The notes under the pieces were generated by a model. The model saw nothing but the letters and a program-made list of their open reading frames with translations. It was not told the origin of the DNA and did no database searches. From Apostichopus japonicus (lineage: Eukaryota > Echinodermata > Holothuroidea > Aspidochirotida > Stichopodidae), in assembly GCF_037975245.1 (NCBI RefSeq), contig NC_092564.1, positions 15,460,984 to 15,524,983 on the forward strand: a stretch of 64,000 nucleotides of DNA, written 5' to 3'. Below are positions 1-62,228 of this stretch, piece by piece; position 1 is the first letter of the stretch; every line of letters begins with the position of its first letter. Made by a program: the position numbers and the translations under genes.

Positions 1-102
1 ACTCTGTAACTGGACGACATACAATAATTTGGGAGTGACTCGAACCGGGGACCTTATGATTGAAAGGCACCGGTGTTAACCACTGAGCTAACACTCCACA
101 AG
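1..102 (-). mobile_element. tRNA-derived SINE, copy 1 (cut by window edge)
   Basis: Reading the minus strand, a tRNA-like head has an A-box (TTAGCTCAGTGGTTAACA) and a B-box (GGTTCGAGTC, plus positions 37-46). The body runs off the window start. Same family as copies at 1215-1445 and 3004-3234. Confidence 0.8.
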
Positions 103-946
103 ATGAATATACGGAGAACTATAATGATGAATATAATGATGAATATAATGATGAATATACGGAGAACTAAACCTTTCAATTCTGTACTCGACAATGCCAG
201 GTACCAGTGGTAGCGTTGCTAGCCTGGGAATCGTTACCAAGGTAACTAGAGACCCAAGCCAGGTTACGAGTAGAAACAAGAAAACCTATACGCACAAGTA
301 TTTTTTGAATGTACACGCCTGTTCTCCAAAAGAACAAATCCGATTTTTTTTATTTTTATCACTCTGGTGTCCGTACAAGTGATTCAAAAGTCCAGTTCCT
401 TCTGCCCTCCAGCAGCAATGCAAGGTCCCAGTGGTAGCGTGTGTCCATACTACTGATGTACGGAGACCTGAGCATTTCAATAACTGTACTCGACAATATC
501 CTTACAATACTGAGGTATCTGGAGACCTCAGCATTTCAAATACTGTACCTAACAATATACGTACAATACTGAGCTCTCCAGAAACAAGAAAACCTATGCG
601 CACAAGTATTTTTGGAATTAACTCGCCAGTTCTCCAAAAGAACAAATCCGATTGTTTTTTTATCACTCTGGTGTCCATTCTAGTGATTCAAAGTCCAGTT
701 CCTTCTGCCCTCCAGCAGCAATGCCAGGTCCCAGTGGTAGCGTTGCTAGCCTGGGGATCGTTACCAAGGTAACTAGAGACCCAAGCCCAAGCCAGGTTAC
801 GAGTAGAAACAAGAAAACCTATGCGCACAAGTATTTTTGGAAAAAAACTCGCCTGTTCTCCAAAAGAACAAATCCGTTTTTTTTTTATCACTCTGGTGTC
901 CATACTAGTGATTCAAAAGTCCAGTTCCTTCTGCCCTCCAGCAGCA

Positions 947-1214
947 TGTATGTATGTATGCGTGTATGTATGTATGTATGTATGTATGTGTGTATGTATG
1001 TATGTATGTATGTATGTATGTATGTGTGTGTGTGTGTGTATGCGTGTATGCGTGTATGCATGTATGCATGTATGCATGTATGCATGTATGCACATGTATG
1101 TATGTATGTATGTGTGTATGTATGTATGTATGCGTGTATGTATGTATGTATGTATGTATGTATGTATGTATGTATGTATGTATGTATGTATGTATGTATG
1201 TGTGTATGTATGTA
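947..1214. repeat. TGTA/TGCG microsatellite
   Basis: About 268 bp of TATG units with CG and TG variants. It abuts the SINE body on its right and the CTCCAGCAGCA flank on its left. Long frames through it (HTYI- or MYVC-type) are not genes. Confidence 0.97.
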
Positions 1215-1445
1215 TATTAGATCCTCCTGCAAGCAGGAACGTGGGAAGAAGCCTAATTGGCTTATCAAAGCCGCAAGCTGACCGAAGTCAGTCTCTCACA
1301 TTCATATTTAGCGTCCATGATTATGAATTGTTAATTGTCAACAACTCTGTAACTGGACGACATACAATAATTTGGGAGTGACTCGAACCGGGGACCTTAT
1401 GATTGAAAGGCACCGGTGTTAACCACTGAGCTAACACTCCACAAG
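1215..1445 (-). mobile_element. tRNA-derived SINE, copy 2
   Basis: Minus-strand element of about 230 bp with a tRNA-like head (B-box at 1380-1389) and a body containing CCAATTAGGCTTCTTCCCAC and GATCTAATATAC. It leads directly into the TACA-type microsatellite at 947-1214, which therefore looks like its 3' tail. Confidence 0.82.
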
Positions 1446-2496
1446 AACTATAATGATGAATATAATGATGAATATAATGATGAATATACGGAGAACTAAA
1501 CCTTTCAATTCTGTACTCGACAATGCCAGGTACCAGTGGTAGCGTTGCTAGCCTGGGAATCGTTACCAAGGTAACTAGAGACCCAAGCCAGGTTACGAGT
1601 AGAAACAAGAAAACCTATACGCACAAGTATTTTTTGAATGTACACGCCTGTTCTCCAAAAGAACAAATCCGATTTTTTTTATTTTTATCACTCTGGTGTC
1701 CGTACAAGTGATTCAAAAGTCCAGTTCCTTCTGCCCTCCAGCAGCAATGCAAGGTCCCAGTGGTAGCGGGTGTCCATACTACTGAATGAACTCTCCTGTT
1801 CTCCAAAAGAACAAATCCGATTTTTTTATTTTTATCACTCTGGTGTCCATACTACTGATTTACGGAGACCTGAGCATTTCAATAACTATACTCGACAATA
1901 TCCTTACAATACTGAGGTATCTGGAGACCTCAGCATTTCAAATACTGTACCCAATAATATACGTACAATACTGAGCTCTCCAGAAACAAGAAAACCTATG
2001 CGCACAAGTATTTTTGGAATGTACTTGCCTGTTCTCCAAAAGAACAAATCCGATTTTTTTTCTAATCACTCTGGTGTCCATTCTAGTGATTCAAAGTCCA
2101 GTTCCTTCTGCCCTCCAGCAAGAAACAAGAAAACGTATGCGCACAAGCATTATTTGAATGTACTCACCTGTTCTCCGAAAGAACAAATCCGTTTTGTTTT
2201 GTATCACTCTGGTGTCCATACTAATGATATATACGGTGACCTGAGCATTTCAATTGCTGTACTCGACAATATCCTTGCAATACTGAGGTATCTGGAGACC
2301 TCAGCATTTCAAATACTGTACCAAACAATATACGTACAATACTGAGCTCTCCAGAAACAAGAAAACCTATGCGCACAAGTATTTTTGGAAAAAACTCGCC
2401 TGTTCTCCAAAAGAACAAATCCGTTTTTTTTTTTCATCACTCTGGTGTCCATACTAGTGATTCAAAAGTCCAGTTCCTTCTGCCCTCCAGCAGCAT

Positions 2497-3003
2497 GTAG
2501 GTAGGTAGGTAGGTAGGTAGGTAGGTAGGTAGGTAGGTAGGTAGGTAGGTAGGTAGGTAGGTAGGTAGGTAGGTAGGTAGGTAGGTAGGTAGGTAGGTAG
2601 GTAGGTAGGTAGGTAGGTAGGTAGGTAGGTAGGTAGGTAGGTAGGTAGGTAGGTAGGTAGGTAGGTAGGTAGGTAGGTAGGTAGGTAGGTAGGTAGGTAG
2701 GTAGGTAGGTAGGTAGGTAGGTAGGTAGGTAGGTAGGTAGGTAGGTAGGTAGGTAGGTAGGTAGGTAGGTAGGTAGGTAGGTAGGTAGGTAGGTAGGTAG
2801 GTAGGTAGGTAGGTAGGTAGGTAGGTAGGTAGGTAGGTAGGTAGGTAGGTAGGTAGGTAGGTAGGTAGGTAGGTAGGTAGGTAGGTAGGTAGGTAGGTAG
2901 GTAGGTAGGTAGGTAGGTAGGTAGGTAGGTAGGTAGGTAGGTAGGTAGGTAGGTAGGTAGGTAGGTAGGTAGGTAGGTAGGTAGGTAGGTAGGTAGGTAG
3001 GTA
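2497..3003. repeat. GTAG microsatellite, about 507 bp, uninterrupted
   Basis: Roughly 127 perfect copies of GTAG with no visible interruption. The minus-strand frame LPTYLPTY is an artefact. True length in the genome may differ, since assemblies often collapse or expand such arrays. Confidence 0.98.
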
Positions 3004-3234
3004 TATTAGATCCTCATGCAAGCAGGAACTTGGGAAGAAGCCTAATTGGCTTATCAAAGCCGCAAGCTGACCGAAGTCAGTCTCTCACATTCATATTTAA
3101 CGTCCATGATTATGAATTGTTAATTGTCAACAACTCTGTAACTGGACGACATACAATAATTTGGGAGTGACTCGAACCGGGGACCTTATGATTGAAAGGC
3201 ACCGGTGTTAACCACTGAGCTAACACTCCACAAG
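3004..3234 (-). mobile_element. tRNA-derived SINE, copy 3
   Basis: Nearly identical to copy 2 in head and body (B-box at 3169-3178). Its tail is a CTAC-type microsatellite (2497-3003) instead of TACA-type. The body ends at the same GATCTAATATAC junction. Confidence 0.82.
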
Positions 3235-4879
3235 ATGAATATACAGAGATCTATAATGATGAATATAATGATGAATATACGGAGAACTAAACCTTTCAAT
3301 AAATGTACTCGACAATATCCTTTCAATACTGAGGTATCTGGAGACCTCAGTATTCAAATACTGTACCCAACAATATAAGTACAATACTGAGCTCTCCAGA
3401 AACAAGAAAACCTTTGCGCACAAGTATCTTTTGAATGTACACGCCTGTTCTCCAAAAGAACAAATCCGATTTTTTTATTTTTATCACTCTGGTGTCCATA
3501 CTAGTGATTCAAAAGTCCAGTTCCTTCTGCCCTCCAGCAGCAATGCCAGGTCCCAGTGGTAGCGTTGCTAGCCTGGGAATCGTTACCAAGGTAACTAGAG
3601 ACCCAAGCCAGGTTATGAGTAGAAACAAGAAAACCTATACGCACAAGTATTATTTGAATGTACTCACCTGTTCTCCAAAAGAACGAATCCGTTTTGTTTA
3701 ATTGTCTCACTCTGATGTCCATACTACTGATATATACTGACACCTGAGCATTTCAACTACTGTACTCGACAATATTTACAATACTGAGGTATCTGGAGAA
3801 CTCAGCATTTCAAATACTGTACCTAACAATATACGTACAATACTGAGCTCTCCAGAAACAAGAAAACCTATGCGCACAAGTATTTTTTGGAATGCACTCG
3901 CCTGTTCTCCAAAAGAACAAATCTTCAATGTTATTTTATTTTTTCTATTTGGAGTCTGGGTGGCTCGGGAAATTTTTTACAATGCCATTTCTGCCGAGTC
4001 AAGGTTGTGCTTTCTAAAGGCAGAGTGTACACCATCGCAGCGTATTAATAATATTCCTTGGAATAACCCCTGGAAATTCCCCCACCCACTACTATTTTTT
4101 ATAATGTTCTTCCCCAAATAAAATAAATATCTTCTTTTTTTCTCTGTTTGAACAAATTGAACCCACCCTATAAGTAGTAGGAATATGCCAAAAATAAGAC
4201 TAAGCTTATTTTCAATCTCACATAAAATGAAGAGAACTAATATTTCTTAACATGAAAAACCAACTAAAAGATATCAATGCCTCTACTATGCAGTGTTCGT
4301 TGATGGACGTAAAAGCAACGAGTATGAGGATAGGGTTATGTAGGCCTATTTAGATCTACAGTTCTGTCAGTGTCACTGTCAGTATTTTAGACTCGAGATG
4401 CTTACGATATTCTCTATAAAAACAGTTCAGGCTCATAATGACAAACAAAAGGGCAAGATAGTTTGTTCCATGCTATATTTTAAATTCATTTCCGAAAATT
4501 ACCAGTTAGAACTTCCGCGAAGCATTAAGACACCCGTAACCACGAATAGTCGCGTAACCCATACGAAGGATACAGTCACACACACAGTACTCTTCTTTTT
4601 CCGTTCGTATATCAGACTAACTATATTTCACGTGCTATATGGATCTGTTCCCTTATATTCAACATTATTATGAAGTAGTTTCAGTCTATTTATACACGTT
4701 TTTTAAGTCGTAAACTCACCAAAATATGCACTTGAAATAAATTCCGAATGTCGCAGTAACCCATGCTTAGTGCGATTATCGTTATGAAAAGCTGTCATTG
4801 CTTACGTTTTCCGAGGATTCCATTCTCAGTTGACCTGACAAGTGAGAATCGGACATGCGCACTCGTAACTCTGAATTCG

Positions 4880-5045
4880 CCTATTTTTATTCACTCTCGT
4901 GTCCATGCTAGTGATTCAAAAGTCCAGTTCCTTCTGCCCGCCAGCAGAAATGACAGGTTTCAGTGGTAGCGTTGCTAGCATGGGAATCGTTACCAAGGTA
5001 ACTAGAGACCCAAGCCAGGTTACGAGTAGAAACAAGGAAACTATT
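4880..5045 (+). repeat. Isolated diverged copy of the left-end sub-repeat
   Basis: Contains the same landmarks as the 1-4000 array (AGTGATTCAAAAGTCCAGTT, TTACCAAGGTAACTAGAGAC) about 1 kb outside it. This shows the sub-repeat is dispersed and not only tandem. Confidence 0.8.
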
Positions 5046-8000
5046 TAATTGGATTACATTGAAGCAGTTCCCAACCCTAACAGACATTTGGTTCTCCAGT
5101 TATCGCAAAATACTAGTTTTTTATCATTAATTGACCTTTGTTGACCTTCGATCACATTACCATTATGTTTGGAAACGATCCCTTACCCCATTCACAACTA
5201 CTCCCAAAATATCAACCATGTCGGAAACTGTCAATGGGAGTTATTGCTGTTTTTAATATATTGGTTTTTGGCATCTAACTGACCTTTGGTGACCTTTGCA
5301 GGCACCAAGAACAATAGTGATCTTCAATTTTGTAAGGCTATATATATACCCTTGTGATTTTGTTCGATTTTGGCCAAAATCACGACTTTTTAATTCTTCC
5401 CAAAAATGTACCTGCGGTGTGCTGCGCCATTTTGATTCGTTCCCAGGTGTGATATTTTGGTGGAAAAATGAAATTTAACAACCATATCTTGACGTCATTC
5501 CATATCGGATTTTAATGACTAAAGCTTCATTGAATGTCACATTTGTCTCGACAGAAGCGTTAACTGGTGGAGAGGTATCCGTTATACGTATCCTGACAGG
5601 AATTTGAGAAATTTAATTTTTGGCCCAAATTGGACATTACAGTAGGCCTAGCTGCTTATTTATGATTCTGCGACATGTTTTACTTGGTTCAACACTTACT
5701 TTTGGTGGAAAAAGTTTAAATTTCATACTGCAAAGACACATGACTTTCCAATGCGCAATTACGTAGCACCATGTATCTGCCAAACTGCCTAACCTTTGTT
5801 CATAGAAAGTATTGATGTTGCAGATATGTACTTTGGAGACTTGAACATTCATCAAAATATATGTAAGGATGGCCTCTTGTAAATGATACCAGAAATTATG
5901 AAAAGTGAAGTACACCTTTGAATAAAAAATTATACATTTGGGAATAAATATCAATAAAAGTATATCATGGCACTTTTGGTTACATTTTTATTTAAATTTT
6001 CATACAAACACTGCCTTTTACATTGCAAATATCATTAGTATCACAATCTCTTAATTATTCTCTTTTGAGTCTTTTTTGTCGGGCAATTTTAGTACACAAA
6101 AATGTTTTCTCTTTTTCTTCCTTTTATATACATCTATTTGTAGGACTTTTGGAAAAGTACAGCACTGGAGAAGCAAACAAGAAAAGGGGGTGTAGGGGGG
6201 GGGGGGGGGGAGAGAATACATCAGGTATTAGAAATAATTGGTAACAGTTGTGCAGATAACCATCTGTGTGCACTTCCATGAAGAAATTCCTAACATGAAT
6301 AATCCATGTAAACTCATCCTGCTTCCATGATGTGACAATTAAACACAGGTTCTGTTAAGGCATCATTATGAAACCATATTTCATTAAAGAACTGTGTGTC
6401 ACTGTGTTTCACTTTTGATATGACATCTTAATTTGCATCAACACTTGTTTATCCACTGTCCTATTAACATAATCAACAACATTGTAATGCTAGGTAAGTA
6501 CATTCATTCATAGTGAAAGACACAGAGAATATCATAAATAGTAAAAGCCAGCCAGGTCGGCCTTTAAACTAGTTTTTTTGCTTCAAAAGATAGGCCTTTA
6601 ATACCATCACCAATACACACCATACTATAATAAAAGGAAAGCAGAACTTTGGATGAAAGACTTTCCACTTTAGAAGAAAGGACAGCTGGAGTTGTTGAAC
6701 TTATCAGCAAAACAAGAACATTTCTCCAAAAATATAATAATAATAATGAGTTGAGAAATGAAAATGAGTAAATTACATTTGGTCAAATAACTTCTCATCT
6801 GTCAGTGTTGTGATTAATGAACTAACATTCTAGAAAGAGAACTGAGACTTCCATGTATGGATGCAATTTAAATTTCATGAAAATTCTCTCGTGGTACTAT
6901 TTGTAATAATTCAGATGGGCAAAGATATTTCAAATTAACCATTCTTTGGTAGGTGAAACTGTGAAAGCTACTAAACAGGGACCCAGGTTTGAGGGGTTCT
7001 ATTTGGGGAGGGGGGGGGAGGGACAGGTGTCTGAAATTGCTGCCACTGGCCACACCGAACCTGTTTGAAAACAATAGCACTGTAAAACTGACTGGGAGCC
7101 CTGCACAGCATTTTGAGATTTGCTTTACTTACCAACCTCTGACAATTAAACCCCTGTCAACAAAGAACTGTTCAGGACCTACTGTTTTACATATATTATA
7201 ACTTACAATATCAGTCAAGACGTTTGCAATATTAATAATGTTCTGTTCACCCTTTGGTGCATCTATGATAACTTAAAAAAAAACATGGGACATACCTTTA
7301 AATTACAATTCGTGAGTTTTTTATCATGATTTGAGTTGTTGCTTATAAGCAGACCAGCAAAGAAAAACAAGAGCATAACTGGGTACTACAAGGAAGAAAA
7401 AGATGAAAGGGGAAAAAGGATGGTAATGAATATTCATAAACCCCATTATTGAACACATCTTTGAAAATATTTGAAATCAAATCAGTGATGCTTTGCAATA
7501 AGTGCAAACTCCATGGAAACAAGCAAAAATGTGATAGTTTCTCACAGAGATGAATATCTTTGTAAGAGAGACATCACATGCTAACTAGCAAGTGGTAAAG
7601 CACCTGATGTGAATGAGTGAGGTAAATGCTACACTTTGGGGTAAGTAGAAAAAACAGTCATGGCACACAACTATAGAGGCACATTGGCTATTTCACATGA
7701 TTAAGAAATTGTGACATTACATACACAATAGAGAAATCAGAATTCCTTGACAAGTTAGGTTCTGTTGAAGTACTGTGAACATAGTCCTGATGGCTTTCAA
7801 AATGAGCATGACACCTTCCACTTTAATGAATTTCAACATAATTTAATTAGTGAATATTGGATAAAGTCCTCAAAATATATATTCAGAGTTACCTTAGTTA
7901 GTGGTTGGTTCATTAATACAAACAATAAGTCACAAACAAACAAACAAACAAAATGTAATAAATCTAAATTTGATCTCGCTAAAGATGGAGTTAATGCAGT

Positions 8001-9163
8001 CTTTTCTGGACTATAAACTTTCCTGGACCATAAGGGTATTTAGTATTAATATAAACAAACTAAATTGAAGAGTATATGACTGAAATATCTTTTAAAGACA
8101 CCGATTCTGCTCAAGAATCTTGCTCCACTGATTTCAAGATCAACATCGATCAAATTACTGCAACTGATCCTTGTGAACCACATCACAGACAGATCCATTT
8201 GCACCAAATCCCTGTGACCCACTATCATACATTTCCACCCATGTGAACCTCAGCGATGTCATACCACACCATATTCATGTCAATCACAATGTTATCTATG
8301 TGACATTGATATGAACCATGTTAGACAATCTGTGTGAAGCGTGTTAGAGATACATGATCTGTGAGAACATCACATTTATGTGAATACCATCACAGGGATG
8401 GATCTGTGTGAACCATACCACAGAGATAGAGACATGTGAGACCTCTCTTGTTAGCATCAACTTATTGAATTCTATTCTGTTTCACCATTCATATTCTGTT
8501 CAGTATATTAGTACACGTACCACGAACAGTTTACTCACTTTAAATTGATACCTCTCCATCAAAACTTTAAATGACCCAACAAACACTGCAGCATAGATCC
8601 TTTCAACAAAACTTGACATACATATGCCTCCACACTATACAAAGTTAGTATTTATACATGGGTACTCAAACTTTACATAATTCATGATACCAATTTTAAA
8701 TATTAATAAATATACAAAATTTGAGCACATGTGTTTTCATTGACTTTTTAGTAGCAAAATTTTTAGAACCTTAGCATGATTAATAGATCAAAGTTGTTTC
8801 TACTCTCAATGATCGATCTGAAGGTTTTAGGTCAAATTTTTTCTTTTTTTTTCCTGAAATGCATCATTTATTAACTTTGTCACGATTGAAGATTAACTTT
8901 GTTGGAAAATGCTATTGCTGCAACAGATTGCTGTGTGTCGGTATTTTCATTTACAGTACCGACTGTTATACAAATACGTAGAAACACAGGAATTAAATAA
9001 GCCACAAAATTATTACTATTATTATTACAGAAAATGATAAATCAATCTAAAGGTCTGCATACATTGGACATTCTACGATCACTGTTCCTGAACTAAAAAC
9101 CTGCTCGTAATTGTTTCGACTGGCCAGTACGATGCGGTTGAGATGGTCGGAGGATTCAATCTC
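5046..9163. other. Myosin 3' flank / probable 3' UTR; no gene seen
   Basis: AT-rich sequence without a supported coding region on either strand. It holds poly-G runs (6197-6210, 7007-7018) and a loose array of short related motifs around TGTGAACCA/CATCACAGA (about 8165-8440). The myosin 3' UTR must start at 9163, but its end is not fixed. Confidence 0.6.
8867..8872 (-). terminator. Candidate poly(A) signal of the myosin gene
   Basis: AATAAA on the minus strand, 292 bp below the myosin stop codon. It is the first canonical hexamer in that direction. Others lie further down (for example near 5990), so the true 3' end is uncertain. Confidence 0.4.
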
Positions 9164-59228
<50,065 letters not shown>

Positions 59229-59315
59229 CTGTAGTAAACAAAGAATGTCAGAGTTGTAGAACTGGTTGATTTACCTTGGCTTGTATCATGAACTCATTAT
59301 ACCCTACTGGTGGTA

Positions 59316-59615
59316 GGTGCTGTGGCCGAGTGGATAAGGTGGTGGCATTTGAAGCAATGAGGCTTAGCAATCAAGAGGTTAGGGGTTTGATTCCCTGCCG
59401 GTTCATTGAAACATGGGTTTTTTTTATCCAAGAGCAATCTACAGTTTTCTCATCTGAAACAACTTTCTAAATTGAAAAGATTCCAAATTTGAGTTAAAAT
59501 GTCGAATTGGAAGCCACCCCGACGTGTAAGTTGTAATCCATAAGCCCTTGCGGGTTTCTCCCACATTTGTGGTCACTTAAGCTTCGTAAAATGACTGCTG
59601 ATTATTATTATTACA
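59316..59615 (+). mobile_element. tRNA-derived SINE (Ser/Leu-like head)
   Basis: The A-box TGGCCGAGTGG is at 59322-59332 and the B-box GGTTTGATTCC at 59384-59394, spaced as in a type-II tRNA. The acceptor stem does not close, so it is not a tRNA gene. The body contains CCCTTGCGGGTTTCTCCCAC and ends in an ATT-repeat tail at 59599-59615. Confidence 0.75.
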
Positions 59616-59759
59616 ATTTTTTTTCCCTTCTCCTTTATTTATCAGGAAAAAGTTCCCTTTGAGCCAGGGACATCGCAACACAGAATGTGGGGGCCAGAAG
59701 ACAACAATATTCAGTGATACCAGTGTTGAAATTTGCCACTTGCGATGGCACCATGCACA

Positions 59760-60322
59760 CTTGCATGTGGTGTCATGATTTTGTTAATCTGTGGTGTCAT
59801 AGTGCCTCTAGGATCTGATCTTAACATTCTGTTTGTTTTTCTTTTCATATTCTCAAGGAAGAATGTTGACATTATTTGAAACTGAAACCAATGCCATCAT
59901 AAGGTCATGTTTAAAGGAACTTCAATGGGTTAGATTCAGCATTTGAAAAACCAATTACCATCTCCATTACCATCTCCATTACAGGAAATAAACCTTGTGA
60001 TAAATAAAGGCAAACATAAGAAATTGGAGCATATGTGTCTCTGTGATGTCATTTGAGACTTGATCAAGTCTTCGCTCCTGTGCGTCAAGAAACATTTAAT
60101 CTGTGATACAGATCTCATTTCTTTGCTCATTCTTTCGATTGCAAGTGATTTGCCTAAAGCAGCTACTTCTTGTTTTGGTGCTATATAAATCCACTGTATT
60201 ATTATTGTTAACATAAACAAGATGTTTTAGAGCTGTTTTGGGAAGTTGTTGCATGACAATTATAATCACTATGCCATAGACCTTGTAAAACTGATGGTTG
60301 GGTTTGTGTCTCCTTTTAATGA
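59760..60322. mobile_element. TTAAAGG-family element, truncated copy, with LINE-like tail
   Basis: Right end GGTTGGGTTTGTGTCTCCTT then TTAATGAG matches the family terminus. The left end is missing. At 60141-60208 GTGATTTGCCTAAAGCAGCT and GTGCTATATAAATCCACTGT resemble the 58326 tail. Confidence 0.6.
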
Positions 60323-60519
60323 GAACTTCCCATATCATGCACTGTAATAAAAAAATGAATCTTCTCTTGACTTTTAAACAATTCCAACCTTCCCCAACCA
60401 CCCCTTAAACTTTCCTGCAAAGCAGATGCCATGCTTTTATACCAGCAGGACAAATTTGTATGGAATTGTTTGGTTGTCCCTTGGACAACTAGGTCTTACA
60501 TTTTGGTTGTCTGGAAAAA

Positions 60520-60790
60520 TGAAGCAAAATAACAATGATCAGTGTGTCACTGTAGGCTGTACACTGTAGGGGATATGTGTACAGTAGGTTGGGACATAGA
60601 ACACCAGCTTTCAAATTGACAAAGATATCAATTTATCATCTTAGGTTTTTACTAAACAAGAAAATTTTAATTTGATGTAAACAACTAGTCTGTCGGACAA
60701 CTTCCACAAGACAGTGGTTGTCCGAACAAAAATTTGGTCATCTCGGACTATCGTGCAGTACTATCGTTACAAATTTGCCATGACCATGGA
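60520..60790 (-). repeat. Dispersed repeat, minus-orientation copy
   Basis: Reverse-orientation relative of 52711-53085, sharing CTATCGTGCAGTA-, GTTCGGACAAC- and AAAGCTGGTGTTCT-like blocks. Similarity is partial, so the boundaries are approximate. Confidence 0.55.
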
Positions 60791-62220
60791 TATCAATATA
60801 TGGAACTGGCCATAGTATAAATGCTTCGTCATCCAAAATTTACTTTAAATGTGCCAATCCGAGTAATTTCTCCTCCTTCCATTATAAAATGTTATCCACA
60901 GATTGCTCATATACATTCATTTTGCTAAGTCTCCCAGCAACAAGTCATTGCTCACAGGGAAACTCACTTCTCAAATCCCAATACAAAATCCGAACTTGTT
61001 TTCCTCAGTCCAAACCACAGTACAGAACAAAAGAAAACCCGAGCAGCATTTTATTCCAGGAGGGCAATGACTCATCTAATTTATATCATCCAGTTATTTT
61101 CAGTACAACATGGGTTTCTCCTCTGTTTTGTTTTTCTTTGACTCAACTTGAATTTTACCAGAGACACTGGGGTTTAAGGAATGTAGTAAAAAAATTACGG
61201 CAGACATTTCTATTTTCAAAAGAATTTCTGATTCTTTCCATTTAGGCCTGACTAACTGAGGTGAACTACATACAACCATATATACAAATGCAATATATAT
61301 TAACTGAGCTAAGAATTGATTTCATTAGCCTGGTCTTTGACTTTGTGTGACCGAATAGAGCCAGTACGTTTTTAGACTGTGCAAAGGTATGATTGCAGAC
61401 AGCCTGTGCTGCACAATGTAATATAATTGTTTCCATGGTGACTCATCAATAGAGGCTTATGATTGAAGTCTGTGTGTCTCGACTACAGTCATTAGAACCA
61501 TAGTAATTATTGACATGCTAAAGCTGAAAGATTCAACACTTTTTGAATTACAGGCAGTTTGGCTGTCACATGCAATTATCAAAATATTAATAAGTGAATG
61601 TTGTTGAATTTATGCAATAAATGTGTAACGTTGTGAGATGGAAGTTGCTACATAGCAAGAAGTACAGGGCCTTTCAATTAAATAGCCACATTCGATGTTT
61701 TACATGTAGATCACAAACTATAGTAAATGCAATATGAAAGCATTTAGCCATTCCACTTCTCAGAATGCCTTTGAAAGCCAAGCCATTTTAAGAGAGTAGT
61801 ACACAGGGGAAAGGATGAGGTGTACTGGACAGGACCATCCAAAGAAGACAAAGAATTGGCCTAATTAATCCACATTTTATTGTCTTTATTCACAGGGTGT
61901 TCACCCATAACAGTTGTTGCTTCTGAAGACCATTTATAATTTTTGGGATTATCTGAAAAATGTATAAACAATCACGCAACACTTTGTTTATATGACGTTT
62001 TTAGTTTTGTGGATATAAGGGGATGAATCTGGGGAGGGGGGGGGGAAAGGAGGGGAAGAGATAAGGGAAGGAGGGGAGTGGCAGAGCAGAAAAATTATAT
62101 TACTGTATGTGCTTTCTATTTATATATACTGACTTACCAAAAACAATAGGCTTCTTGTATATACTTAATGTGGTCATTCTACACACCAAAGATGAGGTCT
62201 GCCCAAGCTTCCCTCCTTAA
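60791..62220. other. No gene recognised
   Basis: Unique-looking AT-rich DNA with a G-rich run at 62031-62046. A plus-strand frame at 60889-61245 has no recognisable features. The missing myosin N-terminal exon was looked for here and not found. Confidence 0.5.
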
Positions 62221-62228
62221 GATATCAT

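Larger units (their letters stand above)
1..4000. repeat. Tandem complex repeat (units of about 1.34 and 1.79 kb)
   Basis: The same landmark (GACTCGAACC of a SINE) recurs at 37, 1380 and 3169, giving periods of 1343 and 1789 bp. Each unit holds several copies of a sub-repeat containing CCAGTTCCTTCTGCCCTCCA and AACAAGAAAACCTATGCGCA (starts near 274, 580, 805, 1603, 1982, 2122, 2350, 3397, 3620 and 3853). A second sub-repeat reads GAGGTATCTGGAGACCTCAG. Open frames here are repeat artefacts. The unit-length difference is mostly microsatellite size and extra sub-repeats. Confidence 0.9.

Noticed and set aside
888-1281. Long frames rich in Tyr/Thr/His/Ile or Cys/Val/Met on both strands
   Set aside because: They are translations of the TATG microsatellite.
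2437-3057. 206-codon LPTY-repeat frame
   Set aside because: Translation of the perfect GTAG microsatellite; no coding signal outside the repeat.
59316-59400. tRNA-Ser/Leu gene
   Set aside because: A and B boxes are present, but the acceptor stem does not pair and the sequence continues into a SINE body with an ATT tail.
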